From Asanoa ishikariensis (GTDB lineage: Bacteria; Actinomycetota; Actinomycetes; Mycobacteriales; Micromonosporaceae): a stretch of DNA of 64,000 bases. Location of the stretch: the NCBI RefSeq assembly GCF_900107455.1, contig NZ_FNQB01000002.1, positions 248,001-312,000 of the forward strand. Reading direction: 5' to 3'. Below the pieces are notes generated by a model. The model did no database searches. It was not told the origin of the DNA and saw only the letters and a list, made by a program, of their open reading frames with translations. Position 1 is the stretch's first letter. Each line of letters opens with the position of its first letter. Positions 24,867 to 32,942 of the stretch are shown one piece after another. A program made the position numbers and the translations under genes.

Positions 24867-26270
24867 GTGACACGAATCGTTATCGTGGGTGGCGGCCCGG
24901 CTGGTTACGAAGCAGCACTGGTCGCCGCGCAGCTCGACGCCGACGTGACGGTGGTCGAGGCGGACGGCGCCGGCGGCGCCTGTGTGCTGTCGGACTGCGT
25001 ACCCTCAAAGACCTTTATTGCCAGCTCAGACGTGGTGACCGGCTACCGGGACACGGACCGCTTCGGCGTCCACTCCGGCGGTCTGGAGGCGGTCACCGTC
25101 GATGCCAGGGCCGTCAACGAGCGGGTGAAGAATCTCGCACAGGCCCAGTCGAATGACATCCACAACAAGCTCCTCAAGGCCGGCGTCACCTTCGTGGCAG
25201 GCACCGCTCGGCTCGGTGCTGACACGTTGGGTCACACCCACCAGGTCGAGATCACCCCGGCGAGCGGTGACACGCCGTACTCGGTCGATGCGAGCACTGT
25301 GCTGATCGCCACTGGGGCGACCCCCCGGGTGCTGCCCAGCGCCGTGCCGGACGGCGAGCGGATCCTCGACTGGCGGCAGCTCTACGACCTGCCGGAGCTG
25401 CCGGAGCACCTGATCGTGATCGGCTCGGGGGTGACCGGCGCCGAGTTCGCCAGCGCGTACCTGGCGATGGGCGTGCGGGTGACCCTGGTCTCCAGCCGTG
25501 ACCGGGTGATGCCGCACGAGGACGCCGACGCCGCCCAGGCGATCGAGCGGGTGTTCCGCTCGCGGGGCATGACCATACTCAACAACGCCCGGGGCAACGC
25601 GGTCCGCCGCACCGCCGACGGCGTCGAGGTCGAGCTCAGCGGCGGCGGCACGGTCACCGGCTCACACGCCCTGATCGCGGTCGGCTCGGTGCCGAACACC
25701 GCGGGCCTGGGCCTCGAGGAATACGGGGTGGCGGTCGCGAAGGGCGGCTACGTCACCGTCGACCGGGTCAGCCGCACCAACGTCCCCGGGATCTACGCGG
25801 CCGGCGACTGCACGGGCGTGCTGGCGCTGGCCAGCGTCGCGGCGATGCAGGGCCGGATCGCGATGTGGCACGCGCTCGGCGAGGCCGTCCAGCCGCTGCG
25901 GTTGCGCACGGTGGCCGCCAACGCGTTCACCGATCCGGAGCTCGCGACCGTCGGGGTCAGCCAGAACGACGTCGACGCCGGCGTGGTGCCGGCCCGCGAG
26001 GTGATGTTGACGCTCGCCGGCAACGCCCGCGCGAAGATGGCCGACCTGGGCGACGGCTTCGTCAAGCTGTTCTGCCGACCGGCCAGTGGTCAGGTCGTGG
26101 GCGGTGTCGTGGTGTCGCCGAAGGCGTCGGAGCTGATCCTGCCGATCACCCTGGCGGTGGAGAACAACATGACCGTCGACCAGCTCGCGCACACGATCAC
26201 GATCTATCCCTCGCTGTCGGGATCGATCACTGAGGCGGCGCGTCAGCTGATGCTGCACGAACCGGAGTGA
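24867..26270 (+). CDS. lpdA: NAD(P)H-quinone dehydrogenase (LpdA), a lipoamide dehydrogenase-like flavoprotein
   Basis: 467 residues from GTG 24867. It has the FAD motif GGGPAGYEAA, the redox-type pair CVLSDCVPSK, the NAD(P) motif GSGVTGAEFA, and a second FAD site YAAGDCTGV. The C-terminal interface has TITIYPSLSGS where true lipoamide dehydrogenases have the catalytic His-x4-Glu, so dihydrolipoamide activity is unlikely. This matches M. tuberculosis LpdA (Rv3303c), a quinone reductase. Its 3' end overlaps the convergent DedA gene by 44 nt. Confidence 0.88.
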   Translation: MTRIVIVGGGPAGYEAALVAAQLDADVTVVEADGAGGACVLSDCVPSKTFIASSDVVTGYRDTDRFGVHSGGLEAVTVDARAVNERVKNLAQAQSNDIHNKLLKAGVTFVAGTARLGADTLGHTHQVEITPASGDTPYSVDASTVLIATGATPRVLPSAVPDGERILDWRQLYDLPELPEHLIVIGSGVTGAEFASAYLAMGVRVTLVSSRDRVMPHEDADAAQAIERVFRSRGMTILNNARGNAVRRTADGVEVELSGGGTVTGSHALIAVGSVPNTAGLGLEEYGVAVAKGGYVTVDRVSRTNVPGIYAAGDCTGVLALASVAAMQGRIAMWHALGEAVQPLRLRTVAANAFTDPELATVGVSQNDVDAGVVPAREVMLTLAGNARAKMADLGDGFVKLFCRPASGQVVGGVVVSPKASELILPITLAVENNMTVDQLAHTITIYPSLSGSITEAARQLMLHEPE

Positions 26271-26943
26271 CCTCGATCGGCGCCGGCTCGGTCGGGCCGG
26301 CGCCGCGGAGCGCGGCGGGACCCCACATGGCCAGGCCCCAGCCGGCGCCGGCGAACACCGCCGCCGCGATGACGGCCACCACGATCAGGCGCCAGCCCGA
26401 CGAGGTGAGCGCCGCGCCGCCGAGGTGGCCGACCAGCGTGCCGTAGGTGGCCCAGCCCACCGCGGCCAGCGCCTGGTAGAGCAGGAAGTGCTTGTAGGGA
26501 TAGCGGGCGCGGCCGGCGGAGAAGCAGGCGGCCATCCGCCCACCCGGGACGAACCGGCAGATCAGGATGACCAGCGGGCCGGGCTCGCGCAGGCCGCGGG
26601 TCAGCCGGCGGGCCGCCTGCCGGGCACGACCGGTGCGGGCCGCCGCCTTCGCGACGTCGTCGGTCTGCACGCCGCAGCGCCTGCGCAACCGGGCGATGGG
26701 TCCGGTGCGGTGGTGGGTCGAGCGGCCCAGCAGGTAGCACGCCCAGTCGCCGACGATCACGCCCAAAGTGCCGACCACGATGGTGGTCGGTAAACTCAGA
26801 TGGCCGTAGGCGGTCAATGCGCCGCCCGTGATCATGATGGCCTGAGTGGGTATGACAGGCACGAAGGCGTCGACGATCAGCAGGCCAAGGAGCAGCAGGT
26901 AGGCGGACACGGGTGATGTCACCGTGCCTAGCACGTCGGCCAT
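26227..26943 (-). CDS. DedA family membrane protein
   Basis: 238 residues from ATG 26943, with GGAGG 9 nt upstream; a TTG at 26952 is less likely. There are four to five hydrophobic segments. The DedA hallmarks are the re-entrant segment with PVIPTQAIMITGGAL, GDWACYLLGR with its acidic residue, and CRFVPGGRMAACFSAG with the conserved Arg and Gly. Bacterial DedA proteins act in membrane lipid transport and envelope homeostasis. The last 44 nt overlap lpdA on the opposite strand, so coding constraint acts on both strands there. Confidence 0.9.
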   Translation of the reverse strand: MADVLGTVTSPVSAYLLLLGLLIVDAFVPVIPTQAIMITGGALTAYGHLSLPTTIVVGTLGVIVGDWACYLLGRSTHHRTGPIARLRRRCGVQTDDVAKAAARTGRARQAARRLTRGLREPGPLVILICRFVPGGRMAACFSAGRARYPYKHFLLYQALAAVGWATYGTLVGHLGGAALTSSGWRLIVVAVIAAAVFAGAGWGLAMWGPAALRGAGPTEPAPIEVTPVRAASADAPPQ

Positions 26944-27136
26944 CCGCGCCAACCTCCATCCCCGCCGGGCTCAGGATAGTTTCCGCAAAGCCCTGATGGG
27001 GGACACTTCGGCGGCGGCCCCCAACCGCTGTCCGGCATTCGACCCTACAGACGTCAAGGGGCTGGCGGCGTACCGTAGAAATGTGCGGTCCGGCACGTCG
27101 GGTCCCCCGTTCTCGGTGTGCCGGGCCGTCGCCTCT

Positions 27137-27167
27137 GGGCCGTCGGCAGGTCCCGTGCCGACGGCCC
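27137..27167 (+). terminator. Strong hairpin upstream of the ATP-grasp operon
   Basis: GGGCCGTCGGCA (27137-27148) pairs perfectly with TGCCGACGGCCC (27156-27167) around a 7-nt loop. It lies inside the 270-bp divergent gap between DedA and the ATP-grasp gene, ahead of the latter's TAGCGT -10 box at 27202-27207. It could insulate the two units or be an attenuator of a longer leader. The rest of the gap holds nothing I recognise. Confidence 0.4.
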
Positions 27168-27213
27168 CCGCACGTGTTACGAGACCGCAACGAGTGCGGC
27201 GTAGCGTGCGCCC

Positions 27214-28782
27214 ATGGCGGACCTGTTCGAGGACTATCGGCTGGGCCCGGGCTGGGACGAGATGTTCGCGGCGGCGGGCATGCCGCGGGAGACCTACGAG
27301 ACCCTGCACGCCACTCTTCAGCCACTTTCCAGCGCGGACCTCGGCGTCCGGGCCGACGTGCTGGCGCGGGCCTTCCTCGACCAGGGCATCACCTTCGCAC
27401 TCAAGGGCATCGAACGGCCGTTCCCGCTCGACATCGTGCCGCGGATCATCGCCGCCGGGGAGTGGGCGGTGGTCGAGGCCGGTGTCGCGCAACGGATCCG
27501 GGCGCTGGAGGCCTTTCTCGCCGATGTGTACGGAGCCGGCGAAGTGCTCGCGGCCGGTGTGGTGCCACGTTCGGTGGTGGTGACCAGCGCTCACTTCCAT
27601 CGCGAGGCAGCCGGGATCGTCCCGCACAACGGCGTCCGCGTGCACGTCGCCGGAGTCGACCTCGTCCGTGACGAAGCGGGCACCTTCCGGGTGCTCGAGG
27701 ACAACGTGCGGGTGCCGTCCGGGGTCAGCTACGTCATGGAGAACCGGCGGGCGATGAGCCACGTGCTGCCCGAGGTGTTCGCCTCGACCCGGATCCGCCC
27801 GGTCGAGTCGTACCCCAGCCAGCTCCTGCGCGCCCTGCGGGCCGCCGCCCCGGGCGGGGCGACCGGCGAGCCGACTGTGGTGGTGCTCACCCCGGGCGTC
27901 CACAACTCGGCCTACTTCGAGCACGCGCTGCTCGCCCGCGAGATGGGTGTCGAACTCGTCGAAGGGCGGGACCTGATCTGTGCGGGCAACCGCGTCGCCA
28001 TGCGGACCACCGCCGGCGAGCAGCGGGTCGACGTGATCTACCGGCGGATCGACGACGAGTTCCTCGACCCGGTGCAGTTCCGGACCGACTCGATCCTCGG
28101 CGTGGCCGGGCTGCTCAACGCCGCGCGGGCCGGGCAGGTGACGATCGCCAACGCGGTCGGCAACGGGGTCGCCGACGACAAGCTGCTCTACACGTACGTC
28201 CCGGACCTGATCCGCTTCTATCTCGGCGAGGATCCGGTGTTGCCCAACGTCGAGACCTACCGGCTGGCCGACCGCGACGTGCTGGCACACGTCCTGGACC
28301 GGCTGGACACCCTGGTGGTCAAGCCGGTCGACGGCTCGGGCGGTGCCGGCATCGTGATCGGCTCGCAGGCCACCGACGCCGAGTTGGCCGAGGTGCGGGC
28401 CCGGCTGACCCGCGACCCGCGCGGCTGGATCGCACAGCGCGAGGTGAAACTGTCGATGGTGCCCACGCTGATCGGCAACCGGCTCCGACCGCGGCACGTC
28501 GACCTGCGGCCGTTCGCCGTCAACGACGGCACCCAGATCTCCGTGCTGCCCGGCGGGCTCACCCGGGTAGCGCTGCCGGAGGGCGCGCTGGTCGTCAACT
28601 CGAGCCAGGGCGGCGGCTCGAAGGACACCTGGGTGCTGGCCGCACCGCTGGGGCCGGCCGAGCCGGTGCCGGTGCGCCGGCCCGCGCCGCAGGCCGACCC
28701 GGCGCCACGCCCGGACCCCGGCCCGGGTGTCACGTCGGCGCAGGAACAGCAACAGCAGCAGCAGGGTGGTGCGTCATGCTGA
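27214..28782 (+). CDS. Circularly permuted type 2 ATP-grasp protein
   Basis: 522 residues from ATG 27214, 6 nt after TAGCGT. ATP-grasp ligase-like enzyme with permuted order; visible are RVLEDNVRVPSGVSYVMENR, the ATP loop VVKPVDGSGGAGIVIG, and RPFAVNDG with its metal-binding acid region. Such proteins occur with alpha-E and transglutaminase-like partners in a conserved trio thought to make or modify a peptide. The C-terminus ends in a Pro-rich stretch and a run of glutamines encoded by CAG/CAA codons (28741-28768). It overlaps the alpha-E gene by 7 nt. Confidence 0.9.
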   Translation: MADLFEDYRLGPGWDEMFAAAGMPRETYETLHATLQPLSSADLGVRADVLARAFLDQGITFALKGIERPFPLDIVPRIIAAGEWAVVEAGVAQRIRALEAFLADVYGAGEVLAAGVVPRSVVVTSAHFHREAAGIVPHNGVRVHVAGVDLVRDEAGTFRVLEDNVRVPSGVSYVMENRRAMSHVLPEVFASTRIRPVESYPSQLLRALRAAAPGGATGEPTVVVLTPGVHNSAYFEHALLAREMGVELVEGRDLICAGNRVAMRTTAGEQRVDVIYRRIDDEFLDPVQFRTDSILGVAGLLNAARAGQVTIANAVGNGVADDKLLYTYVPDLIRFYLGEDPVLPNVETYRLADRDVLAHVLDRLDTLVVKPVDGSGGAGIVIGSQATDAELAEVRARLTRDPRGWIAQREVKLSMVPTLIGNRLRPRHVDLRPFAVNDGTQISVLPGGLTRVALPEGALVVNSSQGGGSKDTWVLAAPLGPAEPVPVRRPAPQADPAPRPDPGPGVTSAQEQQQQQQGGASC

Positions 28783-29717
28783 GCCGGATCGCCGAGTCGC
28801 TCTACTGGATCGGCCGCTACGTGGAGCGGGCCGAGGACACGGCCCGCATCCTCGACGTGCACCTGCACCAGATGCTCGCCGACCCGTGGGTGGCCGAGGA
28901 TGCCGCCTGCCGCGCGCTGCTCTCGGTGATGGGCACGCCCAGCGACGACGTCACCCCGTTGTCCGCCGCCCGGGTCGTCACGTTGCTCGGACTCGACATC
29001 GCCAACCCGAGCTCGGTGGTCGGCGCGCTGGCCGCCGCGCGGGAGAACGCCCGCGGTGCCCGCGAGACGGTGTCGTCGGAGATGTGGGAGTGCCTCAACG
29101 CCACCTGGCTCGGCCTGCCGGACGCCCAGGCGCGGGTCGAGCAGCAGGGCGTGCACGCGTTCTTCGGCTGGGTGCGGGAACGTTGCGCGGTCCTGGCCGG
29201 CCTGGCCGACGCCACGATGAGCCGCGACGAGGGCTGGCATTTCCTGGTGTTGGGGCGCAGCGTCGAACGCGTCGACATGTCGGCCCGGCTGCTGTCCACC
29301 CACGCCCGGGCCGGCGGTTCGATCCCGTCGTGGCTCACCCTGCTGCGCTCGTGCGGCGCCTGGGAGACGTTCCTGCGCACGTACCGTGGCTCCCTGGACG
29401 ACCGGCACGCGGCGGAGTTCCTGCTGCTCGACCGGCTCTTCCCGCGCTCGGTGTTCGCGGCGCTGTCGATCGCCGAGTCGTGCCTGTCCGAGCTGGCACC
29501 GGGGCCGGGGCGGGCCGGCGTCGCGACCGACGCCCAACGGATCCTCGGCCGCTCCCGCACCAACCTCGAGTTCCGGGGCGCCGACGAGTTGCTCGACGAC
29601 CTGGCCGGCGTCCTCGACGGGCTGGAACGCACGTGCTCACAGGTCAACGAAGCGGTGTCGCGACGCTACTTCCGGCAGACCTCCGCGGTGACCTGGGTTT
29701 CGGAGGCGGTCGCGTGA
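28776..29717 (+). CDS. Alpha-E domain-containing protein
   Basis: 313 residues, all-helical. The opening MLSRIAESLYWIGRYVERAE is the hallmark of the alpha-E family, and the later EGWHFLVLGRSVERVDM repeats the Trp/Arg pattern. The biochemical role is unknown, but alpha-E proteins are always seen with the permuted ATP-grasp and transglutaminase-like proteins, suggesting a complex. It overlaps both neighbours (7 nt upstream, 4 nt downstream), so expression is coupled. Confidence 0.92.
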   Translation: MLSRIAESLYWIGRYVERAEDTARILDVHLHQMLADPWVAEDAACRALLSVMGTPSDDVTPLSAARVVTLLGLDIANPSSVVGALAAARENARGARETVSSEMWECLNATWLGLPDAQARVEQQGVHAFFGWVRERCAVLAGLADATMSRDEGWHFLVLGRSVERVDMSARLLSTHARAGGSIPSWLTLLRSCGAWETFLRTYRGSLDDRHAAEFLLLDRLFPRSVFAALSIAESCLSELAPGPGRAGVATDAQRILGRSRTNLEFRGADELLDDLAGVLDGLERTCSQVNEAVSRRYFRQTSAVTWVSEAVA

Positions 29718-30562
29718 ACAGTTGGCGGCTGGAGATCTCACACGAGACCGGGTTCAGCTACGACGGGCGGGTCGGCGCGTCCTACAACGAGGCCCGGATG
29801 ACCCCCCGGGACGAGCCGCACCAAGCGGTGCTCGACGCGCGGGTCACGGTGCGGCCGGCCGCCAGCACCCATCGGTACGTCGACTACTGGGGCACCGTCG
29901 TGACGGTGTTCGACGTGCACACCCCGCACGAGCGACTGGCGGTGACCGCCTCGGCGACGGTGGAGACGCTGCCGCCGGGCGACCTGCTGGCCAACGCGTC
30001 CTGGGCCGACCTCGCCGAGCCGGACACCGTCGACCGCTGGCACGAGCTGCTGCTGCCGACCCCGCGTACCGCGCTCGACGAGGAGCTGACGGCGCTGGCC
30101 GAGGGGCTCCGCGGTGATCATCGCACCCCGCACGCCGCCGCCCTCGCGGCCTGTGAACAGGTCCGCGCCGAGGTCGCCTACGTGACTGGTTCGACCGGAG
30201 TGCAGACCGACGCCGTGCAGGCCTGGCGCCAGCGCAGCGGGGTCTGCCAGGACCTCAGCCATCTGAGCGTCGGGCTGCTACGGGCGATGGGCGTGCCGGC
30301 GCGGTACGTCTCCGGCTACCTGCATCCGACGCCGGACGCGCCGGTCGGCGAGACCGTGGTCGGCCAGAGCCACGCCTGGGTCGAGTGGTGGGCCGGCCGG
30401 TGGGTCGGGTTCGACCCGACCAATGGCGTGCCGATCGGCGAGCGCCACGTCAGCGTCGGGCGCGGCCGGGAGTACGGCGACGTGCCGCCGCTCAAGGGCG
30501 TCTACGCCGGCCCGCCGAACACCGGCCAGGGCGTCGAGGTCAAGATCACCCGGCGGCGTTAG
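29714..30562 (+). CDS. Transglutaminase-like cysteine protease-fold protein
   Basis: 282 residues from GTG 29714, overlapping the alpha-E stop as GTGA. It has an N-terminal beta domain (residues 1-100, with SWRLEISHETGFSYDG) followed by the transglutaminase core. The catalytic triad is visible: Cys in SGVCQDLSHL, His in QSHAWVEWW, Asp in GFDPTNG. This class usually hydrolyses or transfers peptide amide bonds. As part of the ATP-grasp/alpha-E trio it may cleave or cross-link the peptide product. No signal peptide, so it is cytosolic. Its last 4 bp overlap the convergent lipid kinase gene. Confidence 0.92.
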   Translation: MNSWRLEISHETGFSYDGRVGASYNEARMTPRDEPHQAVLDARVTVRPAASTHRYVDYWGTVVTVFDVHTPHERLAVTASATVETLPPGDLLANASWADLAEPDTVDRWHELLLPTPRTALDEELTALAEGLRGDHRTPHAAALAACEQVRAEVAYVTGSTGVQTDAVQAWRQRSGVCQDLSHLSVGLLRAMGVPARYVSGYLHPTPDAPVGETVVGQSHAWVEWWAGRWVGFDPTNGVPIGERHVSVGRGREYGDVPPLKGVYAGPPNTGQGVEVKITRRR

Positions 30563-31488
30563 CGGTCGATCGCATCCAGCGCCGCCATCACCCGCAACGC
30601 GTTGGGCGCCAAGCCGATCCGCAGCGGTGTGTAGCCCCGCGGCTCGCCGTCGACCTCGACCGGCACCGGCCGGTCAGTCTCCAGCCAGATCTCGTCGGTG
30701 GCCAGGAACGGCTCCTCGCCGTGGGACCGCAGATGGCCGGTCGCCGCGTTGCGCGCCGTCTCCCGCAACAGCCGCACCCGGTTGGCGTCGCCGACGGGGT
30801 ACGCCACCAGCAGCCGATCGTCGGCGTCGGAATCCGCGGTGATCGGGCGGCCGGCGTGGAACCCGCCGTTGGCGACGTAGAGCTGGTGCGTCACGTACTC
30901 GTGCGAGCGCCCGTCCGCCCGCACGGTGACCCGCATCGGCCGGTGCCGGGTCAGCAGTGCCAGCGCGGTCGCCGGATAGGCGAACCGGCCGACCACCTTC
31001 TTCAACCGGGGCGGTGCGGTCGCGAAGATCTCCGCGGACATACCCACACCGACGTGGTTGGCGAACGGCATCTCGCCCGCCAGCCCGAGGTCGACGTCGA
31101 TCACCTTGCCGCCGGTCAGGATCGCCACCGACGCGTCCAGGTCGAGCGGGATGCCGAGCGTACGGGCGAAGTTGTTGGTCGTGCCGAGCGGCAGCAGCCC
31201 GAGCGCGACGTCCCGGTGCGCCAGATGCCGGGCGGCGGCGCCGATCGTGCCGTCGCCGCCACCGACGATCAGCACGTCGGGGCCGAGCTCGGTGGCCGAC
31301 TCGAGGCTGCCGCGCAGTTCGCGGGGGTCCTCGACGGGGAACCGGCCGAGCAGGTCGAAACCGGCCGCCTCGATGCGGCGCAGCACCTCCGGATAGAGCC
31401 GCCGGCCGCGGCGGGAGTGGGCGTTGACCAGCAGCACGGCCCGGCGTCCCTCGCGGATCGCCGCGGTCAGCTCCGGCTTCGTACGCAT
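30559..31488 (-). CDS. Diacylglycerol kinase-family lipid kinase
   Basis: 309 residues of the DagK/YegS/sphingosine kinase fold. The nucleotide motif GGGDGTIGAAARHL and the second motif LPLGTTNNFARTLGIP are clear, followed by the beta-sandwich domain with DADDRLLVAYPVGDANR. The enzyme phosphorylates a lipid hydroxyl such as diacylglycerol at the membrane, and the exact lipid is unknown. The start is ATG 31488. Divergent from the threonine leader/ThrRS unit. Confidence 0.88.
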   Translation of the reverse strand: MRTKPELTAAIREGRRAVLLVNAHSRRGRRLYPEVLRRIEAAGFDLLGRFPVEDPRELRGSLESATELGPDVLIVGGGDGTIGAAARHLAHRDVALGLLPLGTTNNFARTLGIPLDLDASVAILTGGKVIDVDLGLAGEMPFANHVGVGMSAEIFATAPPRLKKVVGRFAYPATALALLTRHRPMRVTVRADGRSHEYVTHQLYVANGGFHAGRPITADSDADDRLLVAYPVGDANRVRLLRETARNAATGHLRSHGEEPFLATDEIWLETDRPVPVEVDGEPRGYTPLRIGLAPNALRVMAALDAIDR

Positions 31489-31549
31489 GGAAAGTCCTCG
31501 GGGTCTTATTGGAGTGCGGCCGGGGCGGCGTCCTCGCTAGCCTGGCGGC

Positions 31550-31603
31550 ATGGTTGGGCCTGCACGCACGACGACGCCGGGATGTCCCGGCGTGCTGCGC
31601 TGA
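31550..31603 (+). CDS. Thr-rich leader peptide
   Basis: MVGPARTTTPGCPGVLR, 17 residues, with three consecutive Thr codons (ACG) at positions 7-9. The ATG lies 6 nt after the TAGCCT -10 box, the spacing seen for other leaderless genes here, so it can be translated without a ribosome site. The stop (TGA 31601-31603) falls just beyond hairpin 1. It precedes a threonyl-tRNA synthetase gene, so it probably senses charged tRNA-Thr. A peptide this short could arise by chance; the combination of features argues against that. Confidence 0.6.
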   Translation: MVGPARTTTPGCPGVLR

Positions 31604-31621
31604 CCCTACCGTCATCGATCC

Positions 31622-31650
31622 AGCCCCGGGCGACTCCGCTCGGGGCTTTC
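31622..31650 (+). terminator. Attenuator terminator hairpin before the ThrRS gene
   Basis: AGCCCCG (31622-31628) pairs with CGGGGCT (31641-31647), with an inner GCG/CGC helix around ACTC, and is followed by TTTC. It lies 47 bp before the ThrRS start and inside its leader, so it would end transcription prematurely unless the upstream sequence competes. Confidence 0.6.
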
Positions 31651-31696
31651 CGCTGCTCGCCGATGGGGTCGCCGCCCTATCTGTCAGGAGCAGACA

Positions 31697-32905
31697 ATGA
31701 TCGACCATCGCAAGCTCGGGCGTGAGCTCGGGATCTTCCACTCGGACCCGCGGTCCGGTGCGGGCCTGCCGATCTGGCTGCCCGCCGGCGCCACCGCCCG
31801 GCACGCCGTCGAGGAATACCTGCGTGACCTGGAACGGTGCAACGGATACCAGCATGTCTACTCACCACCGTTGGGCCGGCGCGAGCTGTTCGAGCTGTCC
31901 GGGCACCTGGACCACTTCGAGGACGACATGTTCCCGCCGATGCGCGTCTCCGAGGACGACGAGCTCTTACTGCGGCCGGCGCTGTGTCCACATCACTGTC
32001 TGGTCTATCTCGCGCGCGGGCGTTCGTACCGTGAGCTGCCGTTGCGGGTCGCCGAGATCGGTGGCATGTACCGCAGCGAGCGGTCGGGGGTGCTGGGCGG
32101 CCTGAGCCGGGTACGCGCGATCCATCTCAACGACTCACACATCTTCTGCGCTCTGGCCGACGTGGGTGCCGAGGTGGCGTCGGTGCTCCGCCTGGTCGAC
32201 GTGGCCCATGCCGCGCTCGGCGTGCGGGTCAGCGGCCTGCGGTTGGCGCTGCGCGGGCCGGGGGAGAAGTACGTGGGCTCGGACTCGTCGTGGGACCTGG
32301 CCGAGTCCCTGCTGCGGGAGGCGCTCGGCGACCGGTCCTATGTCGAGGCACCCGGCGAGGCGGCGTTCTACGGTCCGAAGATCGACATCCAGGTGGCGGA
32401 CGCGGCCGGGCGGGAATGGACCCTGTCGACCGTGCAGCTCGACTTCGACAAGCCGGCCCGGTTCGACCTGTCTTATGTGGACGCCGGCGGTGCTCGGGAA
32501 CGTCCGGTACTCATCCACCGCAGCCTGGTCGGCAGTATGGAGCGGCTCTTCGGCTACCTGATCGAGGCGCACGAGGGCGCGTTCCCGGTCTGGTACGCGC
32601 CACTGCAACTGCGGGTGCTGCCGGTGTCGGCCGACGCCGCCGCGGCGGCTTCGTCCTTCGCGGCCGCCGCCGTCGAGGCCGGGCTGCGCGCCGACGTCGC
32701 GGTCGAGGGCGGTTCGCTGGGCGCCCGCGTACGCGATGCCGCCGCGCTGCGGGTCCCGTACGTGGCGGTGATCGGCGCACGGGAGGCTTTGTCGGGCGAG
32801 GTGGCCCTGCGCGAGCGCGGCGGCCGCGAGCTCCCGCCGATGCCGGCAGCCGACGCGCTGCGCCTGATCACCGCCGCCGTAACCGAAGGAAGGGGCCCTT
32901 GTTAA
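31697..32905 (+). CDS. Short threonyl-tRNA synthetase (catalytic core plus anticodon domain)
   Basis: 402 residues, where a full ThrRS is about 680. It lacks the N-terminal TGS and editing domains and begins near the catalytic core (GRELGIFHSDPRSGAGLPIW). Zinc ligands are conserved: Cys in RPALCPHH, His in NDSHIFC, and His in PVLIHRSLVGSMERL. Motif 2 is present (GGMYRSERSG), as is a C-terminal anticodon-binding domain (about residues 300-395). It should charge tRNA-Thr without correcting Ser-tRNA-Thr, unless editing is supplied elsewhere. AGGAG (31686-31690) precedes the ATG. The end of the gene, including the stop, lies in a repeat element. Likely a second, inducible ThrRS; the housekeeping thrS is not in this window. 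Confidence 0.88.
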   Translation: MIDHRKLGRELGIFHSDPRSGAGLPIWLPAGATARHAVEEYLRDLERCNGYQHVYSPPLGRRELFELSGHLDHFEDDMFPPMRVSEDDELLLRPALCPHHCLVYLARGRSYRELPLRVAEIGGMYRSERSGVLGGLSRVRAIHLNDSHIFCALADVGAEVASVLRLVDVAHAALGVRVSGLRLALRGPGEKYVGSDSSWDLAESLLREALGDRSYVEAPGEAAFYGPKIDIQVADAAGREWTLSTVQLDFDKPARFDLSYVDAGGARERPVLIHRSLVGSMERLFGYLIEAHEGAFPVWYAPLQLRVLPVSADAAAAASSFAAAAVEAGLRADVAVEGGSLGARVRDAAALRVPYVAVIGAREALSGEVALRERGGRELPPMPAADALRLITAAVTEGRGPC

Positions 32906-32939
32906 CGCTTTCCGCATAGGAAGGGTCCCTTGTTAACGC
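32887..32939. repeat. Two direct copies of a GGAAGGG/CCCTTGTTAACGC repeat
   Basis: A 22-bp unit occurs at 32887-32908 and again at 32918-32939 with one difference (GGGGCCC versus GGGTCCC at the centre). Each contains a small palindrome, AAGGGNCCCTT. The first copy encodes the last residues and stop codon of the ThrRS gene. The same AGGAAGGGTCCCTTG core builds the large inverted repeat at 53543-53595, so this is a dispersed intergenic repeat placed at convergent gene ends. Confidence 0.8.
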
Positions 32940-32942
32940 CGG

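Larger units (their letters stand above)
31538..31650 (+). promoter_or_regulatory. Candidate threonine attenuator controlling the short ThrRS gene
   Basis: Elements in order: -10 box TAGCCT (31538-31543); leaderless ATG 31550 of a 17-codon peptide with ACG-ACG-ACG (31568-31576); hairpin 1 with ACGCCGGG (31574-31581) and CCCGGCGT (31586-31593); hairpin 2, a terminator (31622-31647) followed by TTTCC. CCCGG of hairpin 1 (31586-31590) can pair with CCGGG inside hairpin 2 (31626-31630), giving a mutually exclusive antiterminator. A ribosome stalled on the Thr codons would mask hairpin 1 and favour read-through into the ThrRS gene at 31697. The mechanism is inferred from layout. Confidence 0.65.

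Noticed and set aside
26971-28752. 593-codon minus frame opposite the ATP-grasp gene
   Set aside because: The plus frame has full ATP-grasp motifs and codon bias; the minus frame is low complexity.
32887-32939. CRISPR repeat pair
   Set aside because: Only two units with a 9-bp gap, no cas genes, and the core recurs as a palindromic terminator elsewhere.
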